A DNA stretch of 64,000 bases, from assembly GCF_014850955.1 (NCBI RefSeq), contig NZ_JACXSS010000001.1:434001-498000 (forward strand), given 5' to 3'. Made by a program: the position numbers and the translations under genes. Source of the DNA: Methylomonas albis. Lineage in GTDB: Bacteria > Pseudomonadota > Gammaproteobacteria > Methylococcales > Methylomonadaceae. Below, piece by piece: positions 33,791-44,320 of this stretch (the stretch's first letter is position 1; every line of letters begins with the position of its first letter). Under the pieces are notes generated by a model that worked only from the letters and a program-made list of their open reading frames with translations, did not search any database and was not told the origin of the DNA.

Positions 33791-34204
33791 ATGTTTTATT
33801 TGTTACTCACGCTTGCAGGTTTAATTTTCATAATTTGGGCGCCCCTAAATGTGACGTTAATCACCGGCTCCATCCTGATTCTGATACCTACTGTTGTCCG
33901 CTACAGTACAAAATTGATGACAGGGTTCGATATTTCTTTTGGTGAAGCCTTTAAAGCAGTTGCTCTTTCATTGATTCTCCCCATTCTCGCAGTCCTTTGG
34001 TTAGTTTCTTCTCTAGCCGGCACTGGGACTACTATTGAGTTTTCTGGCGTGGGTTCACTCATTTTTTCATTAGGCTTTTTTGCAGCCTATGCGCTGGGGT
34101 ACAAGATAAGCCTTGGTCTGGACTTCAAACCCAGCATGGCAATTGCAGCCTTATCGACACTGCTTTCTGCTGTCGCGCTAATGTTTATACGCTCGTTTTT
34201 TTAG
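33791..34204 (+). CDS. Small integral membrane protein, function unknown
   Basis: The 137-residue protein has about four hydrophobic helices (residues ~1-35, 53-75, 85-105 and 112-135) and few charges. I do not recognise a family. AAGGA lies seven bases before the ATG. It sits alone between dapD and the convergent mutarotase-like gene and is less G+C rich than both. Confidence 0.6.
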   Translation: MFYLLLTLAGLIFIIWAPLNVTLITGSILILIPTVVRYSTKLMTGFDISFGEAFKAVALSLILPILAVLWLVSSLAGTGTTIEFSGVGSLIFSLGFFAAYALGYKISLGLDFKPSMAIAALSTLLSAVALMFIRSFF

Positions 34205-34230
34205 TTTGTTCGACCGGCGACGCTGTAGCG

Positions 34231-34965
34231 CTAATTAGAATTTGGCAATGTGCCTGCGCACTTCAATCTCTCTGCCCGAATCGTAAACACCATCACCAAC
34301 TCCTCATCCTGTTGCAAGGTCAACGGTGTAGGCAGGCCGTCCGGGCCGGGTTGTTTGCCGATGACCGGCTCGATACAGACATACTCCGCTTTTTTATCGC
34401 TCCAGACCCCAAATGCCATTGCGATTGGCTGCGTGACAGGGTTGATCTCGCAGGTCATAGTTGCGGTAAATTCTTCTGTACTCAGTTTGACCGGGTCGCT
34501 CGGCGATACCACCGGATAAGGTCGCATGCTGTCATGCGGCAGAGCAGACACATCGACCCGTGTGCCCTCGATGTCGAGAACACTGTTCGGCGTCACCGAG
34601 AAATACGGGTGAAAACCTGGTCGTACCAAGGCGGTCTCCGACACCGCGCGAATCCGGGTGCTGACGGTCAGGGTTTTGCTGTTGGCTTCTGTCAGCTCTT
34701 GCCAGTCGGTAATCACTTCGACGGAGCCCCAATTCACATCGGCTGGCGCGGACAGGTTTTTTTGATGCGGTAAATCGCTGTCACAGGGCGTTATGCGATA
34801 TTCGCCGTGTTTAAGCGCGAAAGGCGGCGATAATTCTTCAAAATTGGGGATGCACAGGTAGACGCCGCCGCGCGAACCGCCATCTTGTTTGTCGTGTAAC
34901 GGATGGATAATATTGATGTCGTCTAATTGCCAATTGATTAAGGTACCTGTGTCGGTGAATTTCAT
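34231..34965 (-). CDS. Aldose 1-epimerase / hexose mutarotase family protein
   Basis: From the ATG at 34965 the protein has 244 residues. It resembles galactose-mutarotase-fold enzymes (aldose 1-epimerase, glucose-6-phosphate 1-epimerase). RGGVYLCIPNFEEL is near the N-terminus, TALVRPGFHPYFSV is the active-site histidine region, and EYVCIEPVIGKQPG carries the expected catalytic Glu region. Such enzymes interconvert sugar anomers. An in-frame ATG at 35049 would add a Cys/Arg-rich 28-residue extension that looks non-native. Neither start has a clear ribosome site. The exact substrate cannot be read from sequence. Confidence 0.72.
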   Translation of the reverse strand: MKFTDTGTLINWQLDDINIIHPLHDKQDGGSRGGVYLCIPNFEELSPPFALKHGEYRITPCDSDLPHQKNLSAPADVNWGSVEVITDWQELTEANSKTLTVSTRIRAVSETALVRPGFHPYFSVTPNSVLDIEGTRVDVSALPHDSMRPYPVVSPSDPVKLSTEEFTATMTCEINPVTQPIAMAFGVWSDKKAEYVCIEPVIGKQPGPDGLPTPLTLQQDEELVMVFTIRAERLKCAGTLPNSN

Positions 34966-35246
34966 TTGGGAAAATGTATCCTGTACTTGAATGGTTTTAC
35001 GGTGTGGGGTGCGGCGAGCTCCGTTGCATGTGTAGCAAGTGAGCTGCATTGAGCGGGTTGCTCGGTTAAAAAAACGCTTTGGCGGCTATTGTAAACAACG
35101 GGGCTGAGAAAATGGCGGATTTCGGTGTGCCTTGCCGAGGTGTCGGCAAAGCGATGTATCCAATAGACTAAAAATTAGCGCCAATTTGTTAGACTATCGA
35201 CTATCAGAAAATCAATTCGCAAACTCGTTTTTTCCAGGTCGATTTG

Positions 35247-35684
35247 ATGCAGGCAATTGAAATTTTTTCCTTGAAAAGTCATGCCGGAGAATATCAAGAC
35301 TGGCCACTGCGCACGCAATTGCTGATAAACGGTTTAGCTACTTCAAGTTATGTGCCCGGCTACCGGCTGTTGCATCAATTTAAAACCTCGGCCGATGAGT
35401 ATTTGTTAATTTGCGATTGGGATTGCCCGTTTGAAGAAGCTACGGAGATAATCTTGTTGGGTAGCCAGCTCAATGTCTTGGCGGTACGTTCGCTTGGCGT
35501 CCCCTACGGCTCGTTTTGGCTTGATGAGGTGTTGGTGCTGGACAATGTCAATTTAAAGCTTACTTTTTTTCGAGACGAGCATTGGCAAGTGACTGTTACT
35601 TCGAAAAACCTGGCCTGTCTGCATTTTTCAAGCAGAAGTTGGCTGCCGGCGTTAACAACGCGCATACAGTTGAAACGGCTTTAA
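35247..35684 (+). CDS. Hypothetical protein of 145 residues
   Basis: This soluble protein starts MQAIEIFSLKSHAGEYQDWPLRTQL and has no signal peptide. It is rich in alternating hydrophobic residues, suggesting a beta-rich small domain (EYLLICDWDCPFEEATEIILLGSQ, FWLDEVLVLDN, HWQVTVTSKNLACLHFS). I recognise no family. ATG 35247 has a weak AGG site and a TTG three bases before it. A terminator follows the gene. Confidence 0.6.
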   Translation: MQAIEIFSLKSHAGEYQDWPLRTQLLINGLATSSYVPGYRLLHQFKTSADEYLLICDWDCPFEEATEIILLGSQLNVLAVRSLGVPYGSFWLDEVLVLDNVNLKLTFFRDEHWQVTVTSKNLACLHFSSRSWLPALTTRIQLKRL

Positions 35685-35722
35685 GCGCTTAGATTGATTA
35701 GCTAATTGGGTCAATCAACCTC

Positions 35723-35753
35723 GCCCGCTGAAAGTGTTGAGGTGGCGGGCTTT
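35723..35753 (+). terminator. Hairpin terminator
   Basis: GCCCGC (35723-35728) and GCGGGC (35745-35750) form a stem followed by TTT. It lies 38 bases after the preceding stop codon. Confidence 0.55.
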
Positions 35754-35871
35754 GTCCGGTTGTGAATTTTCGGAGCCGACCGATGTATTTGAAAATGGAG
35801 CTGGTAAGCTAGCGCTTGCGAGTCACAAAAAGGGAAAGCCAGGCGGTTGAATGCTGTTCGAGGCGGTGCGT

Positions 35872-35904
35872 TAACGCATGGCAAGGATTAGCCGCTATGC
35901 GTTA
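35872..35904. promoter_or_regulatory. Stem-loop in the leader region
   Basis: TAACGCAT-GGC and GCC...ATGCGTTA form an interrupted stem around an AAGGATTA loop. It overlaps the weak promoter and precedes the AAGGAGG ribosome site. Confidence 0.35.
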
Positions 35905-35939
35905 CAATGTTTGTATTAGTTCCAAGGAGGCCAGACAGC

Positions 35940-35981
35940 ATGAATGCGAACCCTTTCGATACGCTGCATCCGCGCACCTGA
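35940..35981 (+). CDS. Possible 13-codon leader peptide (MNANPFDTLHPRT)
   Basis: A perfect AAGGAGG (35924-35930) sits nine bases before an ATG that opens a 13-codon frame ending in TGA. This ribosome site is stronger than that of the following 81-residue gene. The overlapping ATG at 35944 (ATGAATG) is in frame with that gene and could instead give a 113-residue version. Whether the short peptide is made cannot be told from sequence. Confidence 0.35.
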   Translation: MNANPFDTLHPRT

Positions 35982-36039
35982 TTTTAACGCCGCTTTGCCG
36001 GCCCCGTTTTTCTCTTCAATCTTAACCTGCGAGCACATC

Positions 36040-36285
36040 ATGCCAGAAAATATTTCTAATAATGCCCTAATCCTTGCCCTGCTGTCCTTGAACGGCGAGA
36101 TCGCTATCCAAAAAGATTATCTGGAATCCGGAGAGATCCCGGAAGACGAAGTGACCGACGAGGAAGAAGTGCTGGAGGATTTGGAGCAAGCTTTCATGGA
36201 ATTCGTCGATGTATACAAAGCGCGCGCCAAAGCCGACGAATTGCTGCCCAGCATCGAAGAATTGTTGGCCGGCGAAGAAGGCTAA
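36040..36285 (+). CDS. Small acidic protein, function unknown
   Basis: The 81-residue product has a helical N-terminus (MPENISNNALILALLSLNGEIAIQKDYLES) followed by a very acidic stretch (EIPEDEVTDEEEVLEDLEQ) and a helical end. It may bind a protein partner. The start at 36040 has only a weak ribosome site; a longer frame from 35944 would add 32 residues that look non-native. It lies six bases before the ArsC/Spx-like gene, so it is probably in an operon with that gene and dapE. Confidence 0.65.
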   Translation: MPENISNNALILALLSLNGEIAIQKDYLESGEIPEDEVTDEEEVLEDLEQAFMEFVDVYKARAKADELLPSIEELLAGEEG

Positions 36286-36291
36286 TACTGC

Positions 36292-37760
<1,469 letters not shown>

Positions 37761-37956
37761 TCCGCTAAATAAGGCCTGCCTCAACGGTTAGCTGCTCCCG
37801 TTATCTCATTCAAAATTTCGCAAGGCACTAATGGGGTGGTGCTTGCGAGCCTATGCTTGCCTCACGGGCCAAAATCCGGCTATTTTCCATAGCGAGCTGG
37901 AATGTTACGGCGCGCGCCGTATCGCCTGGGCCGAAGCGCTGAAACCATTGTGCCAA

Positions 37957-40900
37957 TCAAAAGCGAGTTTCTTCGGATGTGCCAAGATAAATCGCCAGTC
38001 CGGAAAAATCGGCAATGGTCTTATGGAAACTCTGCTTAGCTGCGGCCAAACCCAATAAAATAATCTGTTCACGGCTTAATTCTGCCGAACTATTTGCCAG
38101 TTGCATAGACAAGGCATCGTCCCCGGTCAAGCTGATTTTCAATTCAAGCTGATGATCACCCGCCAGTTGGATGGTGGCAGTACTCGTCTGGCTGACCATG
38201 GCATCGCTATGCATCGTTGTTGGCTTGCTGGCGGCTTCCAGCTTATGGATGGTTAAGACGCCTTTGTAATCCGCCAGGGTGCAATTCAGCCGTTGACTGG
38301 TGCCCAAGTCGTTAAAAATATCAACCGACAAGTTAACTCTTGTGGTCTCCGGCTCCGGTGTGCCCGTTTCCGGCGATGCTAGTGTCAAGCCTTGCGCACT
38401 GGTAGTGAAAGAAACAAGTGCAGAGCTGTCTGGCGTGCCTAAGAAAATGACGTCATTCGCCAAACCTGGCAATGCCTGGGCAGGGTCTATGGTGATTAAT
38501 TCCGCACTTTGCCTTAAGGCGCTGGTTGGCATGATAGCGATGTAGTCACTAACTGGCGGTACGATAATACTGCTACGGACGGCCTCCACTTGATTATCCA
38601 GCAAGGCTGTGCCTCCAAACAGCGTGGCAAAATTGACTGCATTGAGTTGACCCAGCTTAAAGCCATCCACGTCGGCCAAGTCCAGACGTCTACCTCTGGC
38701 AATCACGTTAACGAAGTTATTGCCGGGGTTGACCAAAATAATATCGGCCGGCTGCTGGCCTTGTTGTGCAGAGAGAGCGGTCGTGCCATAGTTAACAACA
38801 CCGGTACCAGCGTGTTGGCTGATGCCGCCATCGGTGCTGTTGATGGTCAAGGCCCCAAGGCTGGTCAAGTTACCCAGCATCACTCCGCCGTTGCTGTCGG
38901 TAATGTAGGTGTCGCCGCTTACGGTCAACGTGCCGCTGCCCGTTTGGTTGAAATCATGGGTGACGGTGAACGAACCCGCGTCGGTCAGGTCGCCGCCGGT
39001 TTGGGTATAGTCGGTCAGGCTGAGGCCGCCATTGCCGACATTCAATGTGCCGTTGCTTATGCTGAGGCTGCCTGCGGAGCCGATACCGTCAACATTGACA
39101 GTGCCGTTTGCCGCCGGGCTGACTACTTGGGTATTGTCAAAAGTGACGGTCACGCCGCTAGGGATCAGGACGTTGGCGACGTTTGAGAAATCCGGCACCG
39201 CCGCGCCAGCCCAGTTGGCTGGATCAAACCAGTTGCCGGTGCTGCCGCCAATCCAGGTTACGGTATCGAGTCGGGTAATATCGGCACTCGTAATTCCGGT
39301 GGTGGCTACGGTGTAGTTGCCGGCATCTCCGCCACTCAGGCTCACGCCCGTCACGTCGATTTGTTTACCGGTAGCGACATTTTTATCTTGAAATGCCGCA
39401 GTCCAGTTTATCGTCAGTGCGTCGCCGCTGATGCGGTTGTCACCAGTCGTGACAGTTGCACGGGTGTTGCCGTCATAGACCTTGTTTATACCGTTGTAGG
39501 TCACCGTCAGCGCCTTAGGCGTGATGTCCAGCGTACCGCTATTGACGTAGGCGATGCTGTAGCCGCTGTTGGCGACGCCGGCGGCGGCGGTGATCGCGTA
39601 GCTGCCCACGTCGGCGGTATTGACCGTGCCGGTGGAACTCACCGTAGGTAGTGTGCTCAGGGCATCGCCGATCACGTTGTCGAGGTAGAGGTTGCCGTAG
39701 GTCGCCGCGCTCGACAGTGCGAGGCCTGTATAGCCTACGTTGCCGGAGACGTTCACCGTCTGCCCATAGACCTTGGCGGTGGCGTCGGTGGTGGTCGCGG
39801 TGATGGTCGCGTCCGCTGCATTAGCGAACACATAACGATTGCCGCTGCCGACGCTCGCAGGTGCAAGCGTGGCGTAAGTCCGTCCCCAGATTGCCTTGTT
39901 GCTGCTGTTCAGGCTGCCGAAAGTATCGAGTGAGGGGCGGGCGCTGTAAACAATCCAGCGGTCGGTCGAACCGGCGTCGGTAGTCTGCACCGCTGTTGCA
40001 CCGCCGTTGTTAATGAAGTTGCCGGTCGCCGCCAGCGCCAGCGTGCCGCCGGACTGGCCGTCGCTGATGGATGAGGCGGCGTTGATAGTGAGGTCGCCGC
40101 CGGTGACGAGATTGGCCGAATCGGTAAATACCAGCGCGCCGCCGACGATGATGTTGCCGCTAGTGGCGTTGCCTATGGTGATGTTGGAAAAGCCGTCTTG
40201 GAATACCCGCGAGCCGCCGCTGAACAAACTGCCCGCTAATTGCAACGCGCCGCTGCCGCCGGCCAGACCGATTGTGGCTCCGGTCGTTGCTGGGGCAATG
40301 GTCAGGGTGCCGGTCCCCTCAACAATGGTGGTGTAGCCGCCGTTAGTGACCAGCCCGTCGGTTTGTAGCAAAACGTTCCCGCTCGTGACGGTGCTGCCGT
40401 TGCCGCCGATGCGTACGGTGCTGAGGCTGTTCAGGAGGCCGGTGTCACCGCTGCTGCCTATCCCGGTGAGCGCGATGTTGCCGCTGCTTGAAAAGATGCT
40501 GACCGGCCCGCCATCAAAGTTCACGCCTGCGTGAAGACGGGCGCTGCCGGTTCCTGCGGTGCCGGTGATGACGATGTCACCCCCCTGCGTGCTGATGGTA
40601 TTGGTGGCGCCGGCGTTGTAGAAATTGACGCCAACGCCATGCGTGCCGCCGTCATAGTTTTTGCCGCCGATGCCATCCAGATGGATGCTGCCGCTGCCAC
40701 TGGTCGCGATGGTTGAGGCGCCTACGGGACCGGCAATATCGATCCCGATGGAGTATTGCGAGAGAACGCCCGAGCCGCCTTGCCAGCCTTTGCCGCGCAG
40801 CGCGATGTCGCCGCCTGCCGCATTCAGCGTCACCTGGCTGAACCAGATGCCTCGCTGTGAGCCGGCGCCATACGAGGTGCTCGACCCTTCTGCATAGCCG

Positions 40901-43900
40901 GTGCCGTCGCTGCCGCCGCCCAAGGTGATGTTACCGCCGCTGCTGGCCACCGTGACCCGGTCCAGCATGATGGCGCCGCCGTTGCTGCCATCGCTGTTGG
41001 CCGACAGCACGATGTTGCCGCCATTACTGGCAATCTGCGTACCGCTGGCCCCTAAAATGCTGTCGCTGGATACCAGGCTGATCGTGCCACTGCCGCCGCC
41101 GGTGCTGACCAGATTAGCATTGAGGTTGACTGTGCCGCCGGAGATACTGATCGGTCCGGCAACGGTACTCGCGCTATTCAGGGAGATTGCCGCAGTGCCT
41201 GCATTGGCGGTATAGGCGGTCAGCGGGCTGGTGCCGCCGAGCACGCCGCTTTGGGTGTAGGCGGCATCTGTCGTGCCGGCGGTGGTAACGGTCAAAGCAT
41301 GGGCACCGTTGATCGCACCGCCAAGGGTCAGGGCAGCGCCTGCGGTGGATTGGATCAACGCATCGGCGTTGAGTGTCAGCGCGCCGGCCAGGGTCGCTGC
41401 GGTGTTGGTTGAGTTGTAGAGGGCGCCGCTACTGCTGACGCCGGTGCCGCTGAGCGAAAAGGCGTTGGCAATGGTTTTGCCATTGACATCCACCGCAGCG
41501 CCAGAGTTGACAGTCACCACGCCGGTGCCAAATGGGCCGTTGGTGACGCTGCCGCTCGTACCGATCCCCGCCTTGAGCGTGCCGCCGCTGACGGTTGTGC
41601 CGCCGCTGTATGTGTTGGCGCCGCTCATCGTCAGGGTGTTGCTGCCGCTTTTGGTCAACGTTCCCAGGCCGGAAACCACGCCGGATAAGGTTTGCGCAAC
41701 GGAGGCGGCCTCGTCGAACGTCGCGCCGGAGGCAATGGATATATTGCCGGCATAGTTGCCGGCATTGAGCGAACCGGTGCCGGCGATTTGCAGCGTGCCT
41801 GCGTTGACTGTTGTCGCGCCGGTATAGGTGTTGATGCCGGTTAGGCTGGCGGCGCCGGCACCAGTCTTCACCAATGCACCGGAATTCCACAACAAAGCGC
41901 TCACAGCCAGACCGCCGCCCGCAGCGGCGACATCGAGAGTCAGCGTATGCATGTCGATATTTATGCCAATCCCGCTGCTACTTTTGATCAAATCCTGAGC
42001 GCCACCATGGGTGGTGATGTTGAGATTGCCAGGAGTCATGGTGACACCTCCGCCGACCGAGCCGCCCGTGATATCGACCGTTCCACCGCCCACCGAGTCA
42101 AAGGATATCTGCGTATTCGCGCTAAAATCCAGCCGCCCCGCCGAATTGAATGTCAGTGTTGAAGGGCCATTGACATTGAATGCGGTGCTGGTAATGGTGG
42201 TAACGCTCGGCTGGCTGATGGTGAGGCCGCCCGCATTGAGGGTGGTGGCACCGGTATAGGTGTTGGTGGAGCTGAGTGTGAGTGTGCCCGCGCCATCCTT
42301 GGTCAGTGCGCCGGTGCCGGAAATGACGCCGGACAGGGTTCCTGCCGTGGCCTGTTGGATGCTTAGCAAGCCGCCGTTGGTGTTGATGGCCCCGCTGCCG
42401 CTGAGCGATCCGGTCGAGGCCGTAAGTGTGGTGGCCAGCGCGCTGCTGGTTGCCGAGATGCCGGCGTTGAGCACAATGTTGCGGTCGGCGGCTAGCGTCA
42501 GCGTGGCGTTGCTGCCCGCCGTCTTGCTGACGGCGCCGTTGACAGTGATGTCGCCCGCTTCAGCCCCTCCGCCCGTGGTGGTGATGGTGACGTTCTGGCT
42601 GTTGTTGAGCGCCGCGTTGAGCGTAGTGTTACTGATGGTGGAGCCGCTGGCGTTAGGCGTCCAGGTGCCCCCGGCGCTGGTGCTGACACCGCTGCCGTTC
42701 GTGTCGGCTCCGGCATTGCTGATGGTGACGTTGTAGGGATCCAGCAGCCACAGGCCGCCCTCGCCGGCATTGATCCGGCTACCTTCGACATTGAGGGCAT
42801 GGCCAGAGGTTTCGATGCGCCCGCCCACACCGCCACCCGCGCCTAGCGCCAACACCGTGCCCTCCACATCAGTGGTCGAGCCGGCGCTGAGGACATCCGA
42901 CCACAACACTACCTCGCCACCGTCACCGGTTTGCGTGGCGCTGGCGTCAATCGTGGCATCCGCTGCCATTTTTACGGTGTTGGCCTGATGAAGCGATCCG
43001 CTGCCTTGCCAATCGCCGCCGACCAAGACCTTGCCGCCGCCGGTTGTACCTTTAGCTTGCAGTTGGCTGTGCTGCTGCAATTGGATGTTCTTGCCCAAGA
43101 TGGTGATGTCGCCGCCTTTGCCGTTGGCATTGTTGGCAACCAGGCTGCCATCGATGCGGGTGTTGCCGGCATTGCCGCTGTCCAGCATGATGCCGGTTTG
43201 TGCGCCAACGGCGCTAGCTGTACCGGTGTGGCTGATGCTGTCGGTGGCGGATATGTTGATTTCAGCTTGGCCGTTTTCAGCGCTAGCGGTCAATTCGCCG
43301 CTGTTGCGGACCTCGTCGCCTTCCAAAAGGATGCGCCCATTTTTGTGTTGCAAAGCTTGGGCTTGAACGATGCCGTCATTGTTGACCACGCTGTTGATCA
43401 ATTCGCCGGCGGCTTTGGCGGTCATCACCACGGCACCATCGGCTTGCACCAGACCGCGATTGTTGATTTGGGCTTGGACGTCGCTGCCGTCGACTTCAAC
43501 TTGGATCAGGCCGTCGCCATTAAAATCCAGGCTGACTTTTTTGCCTGCCGCCAGGACCACGTCGCCGTTTACGGCCTGGATACTGCCGCTGTTGTCCACA
43601 TGGTCGGCGATCAACGCAATTACACCATGGTTGGCGACGATTTGGCCCTGGTTGTCTATTTTGGCTTGGCTGTCGCCGTGGAAACGGGCGATGCCGGCGT
43701 TGAAGTCGGCATCGCTGATGGCTAGGGTGGAAGCCACCAAGCCGCCGACATTAACTTGGGCGGTTTTGCCAAACACCACGCCATTGGGGTTAATCAGGTA
43801 TACCTGACCATTCGCATCAAGCTTGCCCTGGATGTCCGAGGCATTTTGGCCTACCACGCGATTTAAGGCGACGTTGGAAGTAGATGGCTGTTGGAATTGC

Positions 43901-44205
43901 ACGCTGGCATTTTGGCCGATGTCAAAGCTGTCCCAGTTGGCGCTCATCCGGTCGGTATCTTGATAGACAACTATTTGATTGCCGGTTTGGCTGATCCGGC
44001 CGCTGCCGCCGGTAATCTGGCCGCCGCCAGGCAGGGCGTCGGCGTCTAAAGCCAATGCAGATCCGCCATAGAGCAATCCGCCCAAGGTAAAAATAAACGG
44101 CTTCAGTTTACTTGAGCTGCATTTACTGCGGGTTTTGGCCGTTTCAGGTGCCACCATCCAGGTGCTGCGGGTAGAATTCCAGATGAGTCTGTACAGGTGA
44201 TTCAT
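37957..44205 (-). CDS. Two-partner secretion exoprotein (TpsA), filamentous haemagglutinin type
   Basis: The 2082-residue protein starts with an extended signal peptide (ESPR: MNHLYRLIWNSTRSTWM...), cleaved after about residue 53 (SALA|LD). A TPS secretion domain follows, with GQITGGSGRISQ, NWDSFDIGQNASVQFQQPS and LINPNGVVFGKTAQVNVGG. The rest is a predicted beta-helix. It contains three autotransporter-type repeats near residues 648, 795 and 865 (NTYTGATTL and variants), plus MBG/YDG-type domains near 1480 and 1570. It would be exported by Sec and then by the partner transporter TpsB, encoded 115 bp upstream. Likely roles are adhesion or biofilm. No cysteine-rich toxin C-terminus is seen. 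Confidence 0.9.
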   Translation of the reverse strand: MNHLYRLIWNSTRSTWMVAPETAKTRSKCSSSKLKPFIFTLGGLLYGGSALALDADALPGGGQITGGSGRISQTGNQIVVYQDTDRMSANWDSFDIGQNASVQFQQPSTSNVALNRVVGQNASDIQGKLDANGQVYLINPNGVVFGKTAQVNVGGLVASTLAISDADFNAGIARFHGDSQAKIDNQGQIVANHGVIALIADHVDNSGSIQAVNGDVVLAAGKKVSLDFNGDGLIQVEVDGSDVQAQINNRGLVQADGAVVMTAKAAGELINSVVNNDGIVQAQALQHKNGRILLEGDEVRNSGELTASAENGQAEINISATDSISHTGTASAVGAQTGIMLDSGNAGNTRIDGSLVANNANGKGGDITILGKNIQLQQHSQLQAKGTTGGGKVLVGGDWQGSGSLHQANTVKMAADATIDASATQTGDGGEVVLWSDVLSAGSTTDVEGTVLALGAGGGVGGRIETSGHALNVEGSRINAGEGGLWLLDPYNVTISNAGADTNGSGVSTSAGGTWTPNASGSTISNTTLNAALNNSQNVTITTTGGGAEAGDITVNGAVSKTAGSNATLTLAADRNIVLNAGISATSSALATTLTASTGSLSGSGAINTNGGLLSIQQATAGTLSGVISGTGALTKDGAGTLTLSSTNTYTGATTLNAGGLTISQPSVTTITSTAFNVNGPSTLTFNSAGRLDFSANTQISFDSVGGGTVDITGGSVGGGVTMTPGNLNITTHGGAQDLIKSSSGIGINIDMHTLTLDVAAAGGGLAVSALLWNSGALVKTGAGAASLTGINTYTGATTVNAGTLQIAGTGSLNAGNYAGNISIASGATFDEAASVAQTLSGVVSGLGTLTKSGSNTLTMSGANTYSGGTTVSGGTLKAGIGTSGSVTNGPFGTGVVTVNSGAAVDVNGKTIANAFSLSGTGVSSSGALYNSTNTAATLAGALTLNADALIQSTAGAALTLGGAINGAHALTVTTAGTTDAAYTQSGVLGGTSPLTAYTANAGTAAISLNSASTVAGPISISGGTVNLNANLVSTGGGSGTISLVSSDSILGASGTQIASNGGNIVLSANSDGSNGGAIMLDRVTVASSGGNITLGGGSDGTGYAEGSSTSYGAGSQRGIWFSQVTLNAAGGDIALRGKGWQGGSGVLSQYSIGIDIAGPVGASTIATSGSGSIHLDGIGGKNYDGGTHGVGVNFYNAGATNTISTQGGDIVITGTAGTGSARLHAGVNFDGGPVSIFSSSGNIALTGIGSSGDTGLLNSLSTVRIGGNGSTVTSGNVLLQTDGLVTNGGYTTIVEGTGTLTIAPATTGATIGLAGGSGALQLAGSLFSGGSRVFQDGFSNITIGNATSGNIIVGGALVFTDSANLVTGGDLTINAASSISDGQSGGTLALAATGNFINNGGATAVQTTDAGSTDRWIVYSARPSLDTFGSLNSSNKAIWGRTYATLAPASVGSGNRYVFANAADATITATTTDATAKVYGQTVNVSGNVGYTGLALSSAATYGNLYLDNVIGDALSTLPTVSSTGTVNTADVGSYAITAAAGVANSGYSIAYVNSGTLDITPKALTVTYNGINKVYDGNTRATVTTGDNRISGDALTINWTAAFQDKNVATGKQIDVTGVSLSGGDAGNYTVATTGITSADITRLDTVTWIGGSTGNWFDPANWAGAAVPDFSNVANVLIPSGVTVTFDNTQVVSPAANGTVNVDGIGSAGSLSISNGTLNVGNGGLSLTDYTQTGGDLTDAGSFTVTHDFNQTGSGTLTVSGDTYITDSNGGVMLGNLTSLGALTINSTDGGISQHAGTGVVNYGTTALSAQQGQQPADIILVNPGNNFVNVIARGRRLDLADVDGFKLGQLNAVNFATLFGGTALLDNQVEAVRSSIIVPPVSDYIAIMPTSALRQSAELITIDPAQALPGLANDVIFLGTPDSSALVSFTTSAQGLTLASPETGTPEPETTRVNLSVDIFNDLGTSQRLNCTLADYKGVLTIHKLEAASKPTTMHSDAMVSQTSTATIQLAGDHQLELKISLTGDDALSMQLANSSAELSREQIILLGLAAAKQSFHKTIADFSGLAIYLGTSEETRF

Positions 44206-44320
44206 GTCATGAACTCCTACATTTGTGCGGCTTGGCGTAGCCGCTCAACACACCAGATTATTCGTTCATTTTAGTGCAAAGATTGCCGGGCGGGGACTAT
44301 ATATTCGATGCGCATTGCGC

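Larger units (their letters stand above)
35685..36039 (+). other. 355-bp leader region before the 81-residue acidic protein gene
   Basis: This stretch holds a terminator (35723-35753), a hairpin (35872-35904), a weak promoter (TGGCAA at 35879-35884, 18 bp, TACAAT at 35903-35908), and a short frame behind a strong ribosome site (separate entries). Confidence 0.5.

Noticed and set aside
37831-38058. A 75-codon rightward frame between dapE and tpsA
   Set aside because: It runs into the tpsA 3' end antisense and has no domain or ribosome site.
38300-43807. Many rightward open frames of 60-260 codons opposite tpsA
   Set aside because: They are antisense shadows of a long, repetitive G+C-rich gene. 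None shows a domain or ribosome site, and the tpsA frame has clear secretion and repeat motifs.
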